Positions 1 to 8,414 of a stretch of DNA of 46,518 nucleotides are shown piece after piece. The notes beneath the pieces were generated by a model. The model was given only the letters and a program-made list of their open reading frames with translations. It was not told the origin of the DNA and did not search any database. Position 1 is the first letter of the stretch. Every line of letters starts with the position of its first letter. Position numbers and translations under genes: made by a program. This DNA is from Erythrobacteraceae bacterium (lineage in GTDB: Bacteria; Pseudomonadota; Alphaproteobacteria; Sphingomonadales; Sphingomonadaceae). The stretch is taken from assembly GCA_027487015.1 (NCBI GenBank), contig JAIYEK010000194.1, positions 1-46,518 on the forward strand, read 5' to 3'.

Positions 1-2460
1 ACAGGCTTCAAGCTGCAGAACCAGCTCGCCATCGCCGCCAAGCGTAACAGCGACACCACTGCTGATTTCCTCGCCGCTGACGAGATCAACCGCCAGCCCG
101 ATTACAACATCGCCGACGCCTTCCGCCGCGCGCCCGGCGTGTTCGCGATCTTCGACGAGGACGAAGGCCGCTATGTCGGCATCCGCGGGCTCAATGCCGA
201 TTTCACCGTCGCTCAGCTCGAAGGCGCGCTGATCGCCACGGCCGAGCGCGGCAACCGCCGGGTCAATCTGGAACAGGTTCCCTCGAGCGCGGTCAAGCGG
301 CTGGAAATCTTCAAGTCGCGCACCGCCGATCTGGAAGGCAACGCCATTGGCGGGACAATCAACCTCGTCACCCGCTCGGCCTTCGATACCAACGGGCTGT
401 ATCTCGCCGGATCGGCAGCGGTGGGCTATACCGACAACCAGAATGTGCCGGGCGAGGGTTTTGGCCGCTCGGGCGACAACGGCCTGTCCTATCGCGGCGA
501 GTTCACCTTCACCGATACCTTCGCCAATGACATGGTCGGCGTGGTGCTGTCGGGCGCCTACCTCCAGCGCCGCCGCGACCAGCAGCGGTTTTCCGCCGGG
601 GGCTACAGTTCGGTCCCGCTCAACACCTTCCCCACCGCTTCCAGCGTGATCTATCAGGGCTATCCCAACACCATCGAACGCTTCGGCGGCTTTGCCAAGA
701 TCGAGTTCCAGCCGACCGAGCGGTTCCAGCTTGATGCGCTCGTTTCGCGCTATACGCAGGAGGACACCGAGCTGCGTCTGGGCCAGCAACTCAACCTGCG
801 CGGCACACAGACCGTCAACGGCGCTGCCAACAATTTCGCGCAAGGGCAGGCCTTCATCCGTTTCAACGACTTCTTCATCGACAAGCCGCTGTTCACCACC
901 CAAACGCATCTCAAGTGGGAGCCGGCTGATGGCCACGTGATCAAGGCCGCCGCCAGCTATTCCGAGGCGACTTTCCACGAACCGTCGAACGAAATCCTGT
1001 TCACCACCGCCAACAATCTCACCGCGCTGGGCGGTTCCTATGTGTTCGAAGATCTGGCGCCGGTCATCACCGTCAACGATCCGGCGTTCTTCGGCAATGC
1101 AGCCAATTATCCCTTCACCAACTACATCTTCTACGAACAGTTCAGCGATGATTTCGTGGAGGAATATTCCGCCGATTACAGCTACAACCGCGCCCGCGGG
1201 GATCGCGGGTTCGGCATCGATGCAGGGGTGCAGCTGCGCGACAACCGGCGCGTGTTCGACGAGGACCGCTCAACCTTCCGCCTGAGTGCGGGTAACACGC
1301 TCGACGCGCGAAACTTCGTGCGCAGCGAGCCCTTCAGCGGACCGTTCAACCAGTATAATCAGCTGATCCTCGATGGCGCGGCGTTCCTTGATTTCTTCGG
1401 TGCCAACCGCGGCCTGTTTGGCGAAACCATCGCGAACACCGCCGCCGATTACGTTTTCGATGAACAGGTCTTTGCAGCTTACGGGCAGCTGGCTTACCGG
1501 GGCGACAATTTCAACATCCTCGCCGGGCTGCGCTACGAAGCGACCGACACGCTGGTCGAACGCCAGCGCACGGTTTCGGGCGTGGTGACGCGGGTCGAGC
1601 GTACCAGCAGCTATGACAACTGGCTGCCTTCGATCACGGGATATTTCGATATCACCGACAACCTGCGCCTTCGCGCTTCGTGGTTCAAGGCTGTTGGGCG
1701 GCCCAACCCGATCGATCTGGCCGGTTCGGAAAGCGTCACGATCGGCGGTGACGGGATTCCGCAGCTGTCGCGCGGCAATCCCGATCTGCAAGCGCGCGAG
1801 GCCGACAGCTTCGATGCCAGCCTCGAATATTATCTCGCGGGCGATCAAGGGCTGATTGCCTTCGCCGTGTTCCACAAGGACATCGCTAACGAGATCTTCC
1901 GCTTTCAGGACGATGAAACCATCGACGGCGTGCTCACCCGCGTCACCCAGCCGCGCAACGTGTCGCAAGCGCGGCTGACCGGGTTTGAGCTCAGCCTTGT
2001 GCTGAACGATCTGGGGGAGATGGTGGGCTTTCTTCCGGGCCTTGGGGCATCGTCCAACTTCTCCTATTTCGACGGCAAGATCGATGTGGTGGGCAATGCC
2101 GGGGTGGTGCTGCGCGAAGTCGATCAGCTTCTCCAGCAACCCAAGACCGTCTTTAATGCGGCGCTGTTCTATGATCGGGGACCGTTCGAAACCCGCTTCA
2201 CCTATGCCCGGTCGAGCAGCTTCCCGACGGCTATTTCCAGCTCGGCGGTGGCGGATACGGATCGCATCGACGAGGCGTTCTGGCAGCTTGACTGGACGGG
2301 TCGTTTCAAGCTGACCGAACAGTTTCAGCTCACCGCCGAGGTTCGCAACGTTACCAATGAGACCAAGGGCAACCTGCAAACCAATCCGATCGGCAATGCC
2401 ATTCAGGACTTCAGCATCTATGGGCGCACCTATTTTGCGGGCGTCGCGTTCAAGTTCTAG
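1..2460 (+). CDS. TonB-dependent receptor, 5'-truncated by the window edge
   Basis: Outer-membrane TonB-dependent transporter. The reading frame is open from base 1, so the signal peptide, TonB box and start of the plug are missing; the GTG at 139 lies inside the plug and is not a real start. Plug-like motifs are visible (INRQPDYNIADAFRRAPGV, then RYVGIRGLN and LEGNAIGGTINLVTR), followed by a long beta-barrel ending in aromatic YGRTYFAGVAFKF, the usual C-terminal strand with terminal Phe. The plug style resembles the Xanthomonas/Caulobacter carbohydrate-type receptors (TIGR01782-like), as does the receptor at 5523-8273. A strong terminator follows directly. The substrate cannot be read from sequence; the neighbouring secreted glycosidase suggests a glycan or glycoside. 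Confidence 0.92.
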   Translation, partial: TGFKLQNQLAIAAKRNSDTTADFLAADEINRQPDYNIADAFRRAPGVFAIFDEDEGRYVGIRGLNADFTVAQLEGALIATAERGNRRVNLEQVPSSAVKRLEIFKSRTADLEGNAIGGTINLVTRSAFDTNGLYLAGSAAVGYTDNQNVPGEGFGRSGDNGLSYRGEFTFTDTFANDMVGVVLSGAYLQRRRDQQRFSAGGYSSVPLNTFPTASSVIYQGYPNTIERFGGFAKIEFQPTERFQLDALVSRYTQEDTELRLGQQLNLRGTQTVNGAANNFAQGQAFIRFNDFFIDKPLFTTQTHLKWEPADGHVIKAAASYSEATFHEPSNEILFTTANNLTALGGSYVFEDLAPVITVNDPAFFGNAANYPFTNYIFYEQFSDDFVEEYSADYSYNRARGDRGFGIDAGVQLRDNRRVFDEDRSTFRLSAGNTLDARNFVRSEPFSGPFNQYNQLILDGAAFLDFFGANRGLFGETIANTAADYVFDEQVFAAYGQLAYRGDNFNILAGLRYEATDTLVERQRTVSGVVTRVERTSSYDNWLPSITGYFDITDNLRLRASWFKAVGRPNPIDLAGSESVTIGGDGIPQLSRGNPDLQAREADSFDASLEYYLAGDQGLIAFAVFHKDIANEIFRFQDDETIDGVLTRVTQPRNVSQARLTGFELSLVLNDLGEMVGFLPGLGASSNFSYFDGKIDVVGNAGVVLREVDQLLQQPKTVFNAALFYDRGPFETRFTYARSSSFPTAISSSAVADTDRIDEAFWQLDWTGRFKLTEQFQLTAEVRNVTNETKGNLQTNPIGNAIQDFSIYGRTYFAGVAFKF

Positions 2461-2469
2461 GCGCAATCC

Positions 2470-2516
2470 CCGGTGCGCGGGCGGCTGTCGCGGGCCGCGC
2501 ACCGGAGACGTTTTTT
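2470..2516 (+). terminator. Rho-independent terminator after the first TonB receptor
   Basis: A perfect 11-bp inverted repeat, CCGGTGCGCGG at 2470-2480 and CCGCGCACCGG at 2495-2505, encloses a 14-nt loop. After five bases it is followed by TTTTTT at 2511-2516. It begins 10 bp after the receptor stop. It argues against any start for the next gene upstream of about 2517, and implies that the glycosidase is expressed by read-through or from its own promoter. Confidence 0.85.
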
Positions 2517-2538
2517 GTCATCACGCGGAGCTGCGCTT

Positions 2539-3468
2539 GTGAAATTTGGTTTCCTGCCACACGCTTGGGCACTGCTGACCGTGCTGGCAGCGGCCTCGGC
2601 CTGTGCCGCCACCGCGCGGCCGTCCGTCGCCCGGGCCGAGCCCGCACCCACGGCTCCATCGGCGGCCCATCCCGGCGTCCGTGTTTTGACCATGACCCGC
2701 AGCGGCGAGCATCTGTTCGTGGCGCAGATTCTCGAACTCGATCTCACGCGCCCCGATCTCGCGCTGGTCACGACCCCGCGTGATGCCAGCGGCGGCATGG
2801 AGTTCGTCGCCCGGCGCACCACCACCTACCTCGCCCAAGTCCGCGCGCTGGCGGCGGTCAATGCGAGCTATTTCCTGCCCTTTGCCGGGGGCAGCAAAGG
2901 CGGGGAGGATTATTACCCGCATGAAGGCCAGCCGGTGAACGCCTCGGGCGCAGTGATCGCCGATGGCGCGGTGGTCTCCCCGGTCGAGACCGATCTCGAT
3001 ATCCGGGTGAATGCGATTGTGTGCTTTGATCGCCTCGCGATCCTGATCGCTGACGGACAGTCCTGTCCGGCAGGCTTCGACAACGGGGTTGCGGCGGGCC
3101 CGCGCCTGCTTGCCGATGGCACACGGCGCAGCTTTGCCGCCTACGACAACAATTACGCTGCCACCGCGCAACCGCGCACCGCAATCGGGGTATCGGCGGA
3201 TGGCAAGCGCGGCTGGATCGTGGTGATCGACGGGCGCCAGGCCGGTTACAGCGACGGCGCGACACTTGAGGCGCTGACGAGCCTGTTCCTCGAATTGGGC
3301 GCCAGCAATGCGATCAATCTCGACGGGGGCGGATCGAGCACCCTCGCCATGGCGGGCGCTGACGGCGTGCCGGTGATCGTCAATCGTCCGATCCACACCG
3401 GCGTGCCGGGCCGCGAACGCCCGGTGGCCAATCATATCGCGCTCGTGCTAGTTCCCAAGGATCAGTAA
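2539..3468 (+). CDS. secreted phosphodiester glycosidase (NAGPA-like domain)
   Basis: Likely an exported hydrolase of the family that includes N-acetylglucosamine-1-phosphodiester alpha-N-acetylglucosaminidase, which removes a sugar from a sugar-1-phosphodiester. Family landmarks are present in order: VNASYF, AGPRLLADGT, RTAIGVSADGKRG, VVIDGRQAGYSDG and NLDGGGSSTLAM. The frame is open back to 2473, but that stretch is the terminator. GTG at 2539 has GGAG about 8 bases upstream and opens a hydrophobic leader (FLPHAWALLTVLAAASAC), either a Sec signal or a weak lipobox. It lies between a TonB receptor and an exported protein of unknown function, so periplasmic processing of an imported glycan is plausible. 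The actual substrate is unknown. Confidence 0.82.
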   Translation: MKFGFLPHAWALLTVLAAASACAATARPSVARAEPAPTAPSAAHPGVRVLTMTRSGEHLFVAQILELDLTRPDLALVTTPRDASGGMEFVARRTTTYLAQVRALAAVNASYFLPFAGGSKGGEDYYPHEGQPVNASGAVIADGAVVSPVETDLDIRVNAIVCFDRLAILIADGQSCPAGFDNGVAAGPRLLADGTRRSFAAYDNNYAATAQPRTAIGVSADGKRGWIVVIDGRQAGYSDGATLEALTSLFLELGASNAINLDGGGSSTLAMAGADGVPVIVNRPIHTGVPGRERPVANHIALVLVPKDQ

Positions 3469-3479
3469 GGGAGACCGTC

Positions 3480-4394
3480 ATGCGAGCCATTGCTGCTGCT
3501 TCCGTCATGGTCGCCCTTGGTCTGGGGCTCGCTGCCGAAGGCGCCGGGGCTCAGCGCCGATTTCCCGATGACTGGCCGGTCTACGCCCCGCCCCCCGTAG
3601 AGCAGCTGCAGGCAACCGAGACCGCCCGGTTCGCTGCGCCCGAGGCTGGGCAAGGCGTGGCTGTCGATAGAGAGCACGTTTATGCCATCGGCAATTTCGT
3701 CATCGCCCGCTACGACCGCACCACCGGCGCGCGCGAGGCGATCTGGCGCGGAGCACGGGGCGGGCTGATCGGGCACCTCAATTCCTGCTTCGTCGAGGCG
3801 GGCGAGCTGTGGTGCGCCAATTCCAACCACCCGCGCCTGCCCTTTGCCAATTCGATCGAGATCTTCGATGCGGCCACCCTCGCCCATCGGCGCACGGTGC
3901 CGCTCGGGATCATGGACGAAGGCTCGCTGGTGTGGTTCGACCGGCTCGGCAAGGACTGGATCGTGGGCCTTGCGCAATACAACGACCAGACAGGCCTGCC
4001 GTTCAAGAACAACACCTTTGCAGGCGTCCAGCTGCATGACGAGCGTTGGCGCAGGCTCGGCGGCTGGGCGCTGCCCGACAGCGTGATCGCGCTGATGGCC
4101 CCGCAGGCGGCCTCGGGCGGAGCGATCGGGCCGGATGACTTGCTTTACCTGATGGGCCATGATCGGCCAGAGATGTACGTCCTAGCCCGGCCGCGGATGG
4201 GGCCTTACCTCATCCACGTCGCCACGATCGCCATCGCCGCCGAGGGCCAGGCCTTCGACTTCGACGAAAGCCGCCCCGGCGAGGTCTGCGCGATCAGCCG
4301 TCCGGCGCGCGAGATCCGCTGCTTCCGCCTGCCCGCCGTCACGCTCGGCAGCGAGGACGCGTTGCGCTTTACCGCCGAGCCTACCGGGGGTTGA
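3480..4394 (+). CDS. exported protein of unknown function, possibly beta-propeller
   Basis: I do not recognise a named family. The 304-aa product opens with a clear Sec signal (MRAIAAASVMVALGLGLAAEG, cleavage near GAGA-Q). The mature part has short repeated strand-rich units such as VAVDREHVYAIGNFVIARYD and GELWCANSNHPRLPF, resembling blades of a beta-propeller; this is an impression, not a fold assignment. Four Cys residues could form periplasmic disulfides. ATG at 3480 follows GGGAG closely and lies 11 bp after the glycosidase stop, so the two genes are probably co-transcribed. Its 3' end overlaps the convergent gene by 14 bp. Confidence 0.75.
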   Translation: MRAIAAASVMVALGLGLAAEGAGAQRRFPDDWPVYAPPPVEQLQATETARFAAPEAGQGVAVDREHVYAIGNFVIARYDRTTGAREAIWRGARGGLIGHLNSCFVEAGELWCANSNHPRLPFANSIEIFDAATLAHRRTVPLGIMDEGSLVWFDRLGKDWIVGLAQYNDQTGLPFKNNTFAGVQLHDERWRRLGGWALPDSVIALMAPQAASGGAIGPDDLLYLMGHDRPEMYVLARPRMGPYLIHVATIAIAAEGQAFDFDESRPGEVCAISRPAREIRCFRLPAVTLGSEDALRFTAEPTGG

Positions 4395-5523
4395 CGGTTG
4401 AAGGCGGGGTGCTGATCGGGCCGCTGTCGGTGAGCAGGATGCCGCTCTGCCGGTCATAGCGCAGCGTTTCCACCAGTGGCCCGGTGCGCACGGTGACGAT
4501 GCCCTTGGCCATGTCGTCCGTCACGCTGATCCGCACCGGCGCCGCGCCGCCGCAGCTGAGATCGACCCCGAGGTGAAAGCCGCTGCCCGCCGGCGCGAGC
4601 AGGCAGGTCTCCCCGGTCGGCCCGGCCAGCACCAGCGCGCCTTCGGGCGTGATCGTGTGGGTATAGGCCACGCGGCCTAGCCGGTCGATGGTGGCAAAGG
4701 GCGTGCCCCGCTCATAGGTCTGCGCCGGGCCGGGCAGGCCTCTGATCCCGGCGCGGTTATGGCTGAGCAGCCCTTCGGGCGTGAGGTAGAAGTGCGAAAT
4801 CTGGGTCCCGATATTGTTCGCCCAGCGCAGATGCATGTGCACATGCGGGGGCGCATCGGTGTGGGCGGCGGGGAAATTGGTATCGAACCCCATCAGCATG
4901 ATCTGGCCGATCCCCTCACGCGCGACATAGTCGCCGAGCCGCAGCCGGCGGATCGCCTCGCGCTGGGCAAAGGTGAGGTTATCGGCGGCGCGGCGTTCCA
5001 CTTCGGGGAACGGCCCTTCGGCATAGGCCCCGGCGCGGCGCACCGGATCGCCGTGCTCCATCCTGAGCGACACGCCGGTCTCGGTGATCTCGGTGGCAAA
5101 GGCCCCGGCCCATAACGCGTCCTCGGCGAGCGGGGGCAGTTCGAGCGTCAGCGTGCCGTCCACCGCACGGGTTAGCGCCAGTTCCTGATCATTGACAAAG
5201 GCCCGCGCCGCATCGCCCGGCGCAGCCCTGAAGGCGAGCGTCAGGAACCGTGCGCGCGGCACGCGCAGTTGCAGGATCGACTCGCGCGGATTGAACCGCT
5301 CGAACGCCGGATCGTGCAGCTGGGTGCAGGCGGCGCAGCTTGCCGCCACAAAGGTGACCTGCGCGCGGGTGTTGGTGCCGGGTGCGGGCAGAAACTTGAT
5401 CAGCACCGTCACCCGGTCTTCGTCCGGCCATGGCGCGGCCGCAGCAGATTCATCCGCCGTGGCTGCCGCCGGCCCCGCAAGCACGGCCAGCACCAGCGCC
5501 GCCACCCATACAGACCCCCGCAT
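4381..5523 (-). CDS. exported protein of unknown function with HVHMH motif
   Basis: A 380-aa protein that I cannot assign to a family. It has a Sec signal (MRGSVWVAALVLAVLAGPAA, then ATA). ATG at 5523 overlaps the stop of the receptor gene (ATGA), so translation is probably coupled; the frame extends four codons further upstream, but this start fits better. Features include a CxxC pair (SCAACTQLHDP) near residue 85 and a histidine cluster PPHVHMHLRW near residue 230 that could bind a metal. The C-terminal half reads as beta-rich. Pairing with a TonB receptor suggests a surface or periplasmic accessory protein for the same ligand, possibly a lyase or binding protein. Confidence 0.72.
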   Translation of the reverse strand: MRGSVWVAALVLAVLAGPAAATADESAAAAPWPDEDRVTVLIKFLPAPGTNTRAQVTFVAASCAACTQLHDPAFERFNPRESILQLRVPRARFLTLAFRAAPGDAARAFVNDQELALTRAVDGTLTLELPPLAEDALWAGAFATEITETGVSLRMEHGDPVRRAGAYAEGPFPEVERRAADNLTFAQREAIRRLRLGDYVAREGIGQIMLMGFDTNFPAAHTDAPPHVHMHLRWANNIGTQISHFYLTPEGLLSHNRAGIRGLPGPAQTYERGTPFATIDRLGRVAYTHTITPEGALVLAGPTGETCLLAPAGSGFHLGVDLSCGGAAPVRISVTDDMAKGIVTVRTGPLVETLRYDRQSGILLTDSGPISTPPSTVNPR

Positions 5524-8273
5524 CACGGCCGCCACGAGACACCGAGCCAGTAGATCGTGCCCACCGGGAAGGCATTATTGAGATAGGCGCGGTCCGGCCC
5601 CTGCCGCACGATGAAAGGCTCCTCGGTGATGTTCTGCCCCTGGAACACCACGTCGAAATTGCGCTTCAGCGCCACCCGCAGCTGCACGTCGAGCTGGCTG
5701 CGCGGTTCCTGAAACAGGTCGCGCTCGGGCGTGTCCTGGTTGGCCTGTTGCAGCGCGCGGCCGATGCGGTTGTAGGACAGCCGGGCTTCGACGGGCCCGT
5801 TGTTGTAGAAGGCGGTGAGGTTGGCGATGTATTCGGGCTGCTGGATCAGCCCGCTGGTGTCGCGCAGCGCAGGCGCGCCTTGCGTGATCGCCGCGCGGCT
5901 GCTGGGCAATTCGAACGAGCCGTCAAGCAGGGTGAAGTTGGCATTGATCCCGAGGCCAGAAAGCCAATCAGGAAGAAAGCCGAAACTGTCCTGCGTGTAG
6001 CCGATTTCCAGCCCCTTGATCTCGGCCGTGCCCGAATTGAGCGGGGCGTTGATCGTCACATCGGGGTAGAGCACGCCCTGGAAGGTGGTCGGCTCGCCCG
6101 CCTGTGTGCCGTTGAAGATCTCGTTGCGGATGTCCTTTTTGAACACCGCGATCGAGAACAACCCGTTGGGCAGATAATATTCAAAGGACAGATCGTAATT
6201 GAGCGCCTCGCGCGGGAGGAGGCCCGGGTTGCCGGTGTTGATCGTCAGCGTGCCCGGCAGCGAACCGATGCCGAAGGTGGTGCGCGCCGCATATTGGGCA
6301 AAGTCGGGGCGGCCGATGGTCTTGGAGAAGCCCGCGGTGAGGCGCATGTCTTCGGTGATGCGCCAGGTCGCCAGCGCCGAGGGCAGCCAGAAATCATAGG
6401 ACGCGCTGCGGCTCACCGGCTCGAACTGGGTCGCGCCAGCGGTGGTCGGCACCTGGAAGGTGTCGATGTCGACATTGGTGCTGTCATAACGCAGGCCGGC
6501 GATCAGCGTGAAGGCGTCGCTGCGCAGCAGGCCCTGCAGATAGGGGGCGACAATCGTTTCCTTGTCGCGGAAATCGTCGGCAAAGTTGTTGGCGCGCTGA
6601 TCGGTGGCGACGAACAGGCCGGGGTTGAGCGCGAGGAAATCGCGCACCTGCACCGGGTCGATTACCAGATAGGGCGTCACGGCATGATCGCGCGAAGGGA
6701 AGCGGTCGGGGAAGATGAAAGTGGTCAGCCCCCCGATCTGCGCCTGCGCGGCGGCATTGGCCGAAGTCAGCTCGTCGTAGATGACATTGAAGGACTGGAT
6801 GTTCTGCGTCAGCGCAAGGCCGGTGCGCACGCCCAAGCCACGATCATCCGCCCCCGCGTTCCAGGCCAGCTCCGCTGCGCCGTAATAGAGCTGCGCATCG
6901 GCCAGCCGGAAGATGTCGCGGACATAGAGCAGCTGGTAATTGGCCGGATCGGTGCCGCGGTTGGGATCATTATGGGTCGCCACCGGCGCGCCGCCGACGA
7001 TCTGGTAAGTGTAGCCGAATGGCGCGGTGTTGACCGATGCCACCCGCCCCGGGGTGACGGTGGAAACCCACTTGTCGAAGATCCGCTGCTCGACATAGCT
7101 CGCGTCCGAATAAGAGCCGGTGAGGTTCAGCATCACATTGTCGGCCAGCGCGAAATTGCCCTTGGCGGTGGTGAGATAGGTCTCGCGCACCTGCGGCTGC
7201 CTGACAATCCCCTGCTGCAGGTTGCCCGTAGCAAAAGTGCCGCTGGTGGCGGTGACATTGCTCGGCGCGCCGCCGGGGCCGGTCAGCACCTCAGCACGGA
7301 ATTCCTCGTCCTCGTCGCGGTAATAGCCCGCGAACAGCGAGATCTGGCTGCGCTCGCCCAGCGCATATTCGAGCTTGCCGTTGAGCCCGATGCGCGAGCG
7401 TTCGTTGTCGAAGCGGAAATCCTGCGGGCGCACCGCGGTCAGGATGCCGTCACGCGACAGCGAGGCAAACGGGGTCTGCGCGCCGGCGGCGGTAAAGTAG
7501 GTCCAGCCATTGCCGTTGGTATCGCCGGGAAGCTCGGAAAAGGCCGAGGAATAGAGCTTCTGATATTCGGCCGAGAGCGTGAGGCCGAGATTGTCCTCGG
7601 CGCCGAACACGAAACTGCCGGTCGCGTCGATGCGGACATTGGCCTGACGGTCGGCCAGAAACTCACCCGATGAGGTGTTGAGGCCAAGGCTGGCATTGGT
7701 CACCAGAAACCGGCCCGACGCCGCATCGAAGGCGCTGCGCGAGACGATGTTGAGCTGGCCGCCGAGGCCGTGGGGATCATATTGCGCGGTGATGGTCTTG
7801 ATCGCCTCGATCCGCGAAACCAGCGAATTGGGGAATTGTTCAAGCCGCGCGCCGCGCACGGTCCATTCGCTGCTGGCGAGCGGCACCCCGTCGACCGTGA
7901 TCAGGTTGTAGCGCGGATCGAGCCCGCGGATGGTCACGCGTTGGTAGATGTCGCGGTTCTTGGTGGGATCGAGCCCGCCGACGGTCGACAGGCCTGTTAT
8001 GCGGCGCGCGGATTCGACGATGTTGAGATCGGGCAGGCGGCCGATGTCGTCCTGGCTGATGGCATCGAGCACGACTTCGGCATTGCGCTTGGCCTCGACC
8101 GCAGCGCGGTTGGCGGCCTTGTAGCCGGTGACGACGATATTTCCGCCCTCGCCCTCATCTTCGCTCGTCTCAGCCGCCTGCGCCCACAGCGGCGCAGCAC
8201 CGAGCGCGGCGGCGGAGGCCAGCGCAGTGGTGACGAGCAGGCGGATGGCGCGCGGCCGAATCGGTGAAATCAT
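5523..8273 (-). CDS. TonB-dependent receptor, carbohydrate type
   Basis: Full-length 916-aa outer-membrane receptor. The N-terminus has a long signal peptide ending in LWAQA, then NIVVTGYK (TonB box/plug entry), SQDDIGRLPDLNIVESARRI, VTIRGLDPRYNLITVDGVPL and LGGQLNIVSRSAFD. The barrel ends with aromatic VGTIYWLGVSWRP. These are hallmarks of the Xanthomonas/Caulobacter-type carbohydrate receptors. It is the first gene of a two-gene operon with the HVHMH protein. It faces the ROK regulator gene across a 141-bp divergent region, so control by that regulator is a reasonable inference. Ligand unknown. Confidence 0.93.
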   Translation of the reverse strand: MISPIRPRAIRLLVTTALASAAALGAAPLWAQAAETSEDEGEGGNIVVTGYKAANRAAVEAKRNAEVVLDAISQDDIGRLPDLNIVESARRITGLSTVGGLDPTKNRDIYQRVTIRGLDPRYNLITVDGVPLASSEWTVRGARLEQFPNSLVSRIEAIKTITAQYDPHGLGGQLNIVSRSAFDAASGRFLVTNASLGLNTSSGEFLADRQANVRIDATGSFVFGAEDNLGLTLSAEYQKLYSSAFSELPGDTNGNGWTYFTAAGAQTPFASLSRDGILTAVRPQDFRFDNERSRIGLNGKLEYALGERSQISLFAGYYRDEDEEFRAEVLTGPGGAPSNVTATSGTFATGNLQQGIVRQPQVRETYLTTAKGNFALADNVMLNLTGSYSDASYVEQRIFDKWVSTVTPGRVASVNTAPFGYTYQIVGGAPVATHNDPNRGTDPANYQLLYVRDIFRLADAQLYYGAAELAWNAGADDRGLGVRTGLALTQNIQSFNVIYDELTSANAAAQAQIGGLTTFIFPDRFPSRDHAVTPYLVIDPVQVRDFLALNPGLFVATDQRANNFADDFRDKETIVAPYLQGLLRSDAFTLIAGLRYDSTNVDIDTFQVPTTAGATQFEPVSRSASYDFWLPSALATWRITEDMRLTAGFSKTIGRPDFAQYAARTTFGIGSLPGTLTINTGNPGLLPREALNYDLSFEYYLPNGLFSIAVFKKDIRNEIFNGTQAGEPTTFQGVLYPDVTINAPLNSGTAEIKGLEIGYTQDSFGFLPDWLSGLGINANFTLLDGSFELPSSRAAITQGAPALRDTSGLIQQPEYIANLTAFYNNGPVEARLSYNRIGRALQQANQDTPERDLFQEPRSQLDVQLRVALKRNFDVVFQGQNITEEPFIVRQGPDRAYLNNAFPVGTIYWLGVSWRP

Positions 8274-8414
8274 TTTTATGTGCCCCTGATTGCGTTATGG
8301 ACATAATATATAACATTGTGCATGAAATTATTGTGACACTCAGGTGGCCCACTGGATTTGCAAGCGTTCCCTGCGATAGTGGCGGGACCGGATGGGCGAG
8401 AAGCGGAGACGAGA
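8274..8414. promoter_or_regulatory. divergent promoter/operator region, TonB receptor and ROK gene
   Basis: This 141-bp divergent region contains an AT-rich core (8297-8335) in an otherwise GC-rich neighbourhood. It holds TATATTAT on the minus strand as a candidate -10 for the receptor, and ATTGTG twice in the same orientation at 8315-8320 and 8330-8335, 15 bp apart. These could be half-sites for the ROK-family regulator encoded next door. The assignment is inferred from position and composition; no experimental operator consensus was applied. Confidence 0.45.

Noticed and set aside
1270-2502. 410-codon minus-strand open frame across the first receptor
   Set aside because: It is antisense to a clear TonB receptor; its composition is the mirrored codon pattern of high-GC DNA and no domain is visible.
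5430-7673. 747-codon plus-strand open frame opposite the second receptor
   Set aside because: Antisense shadow of the receptor; repetitive Arg/Gly/Ala/Asp-rich translation without motifs.
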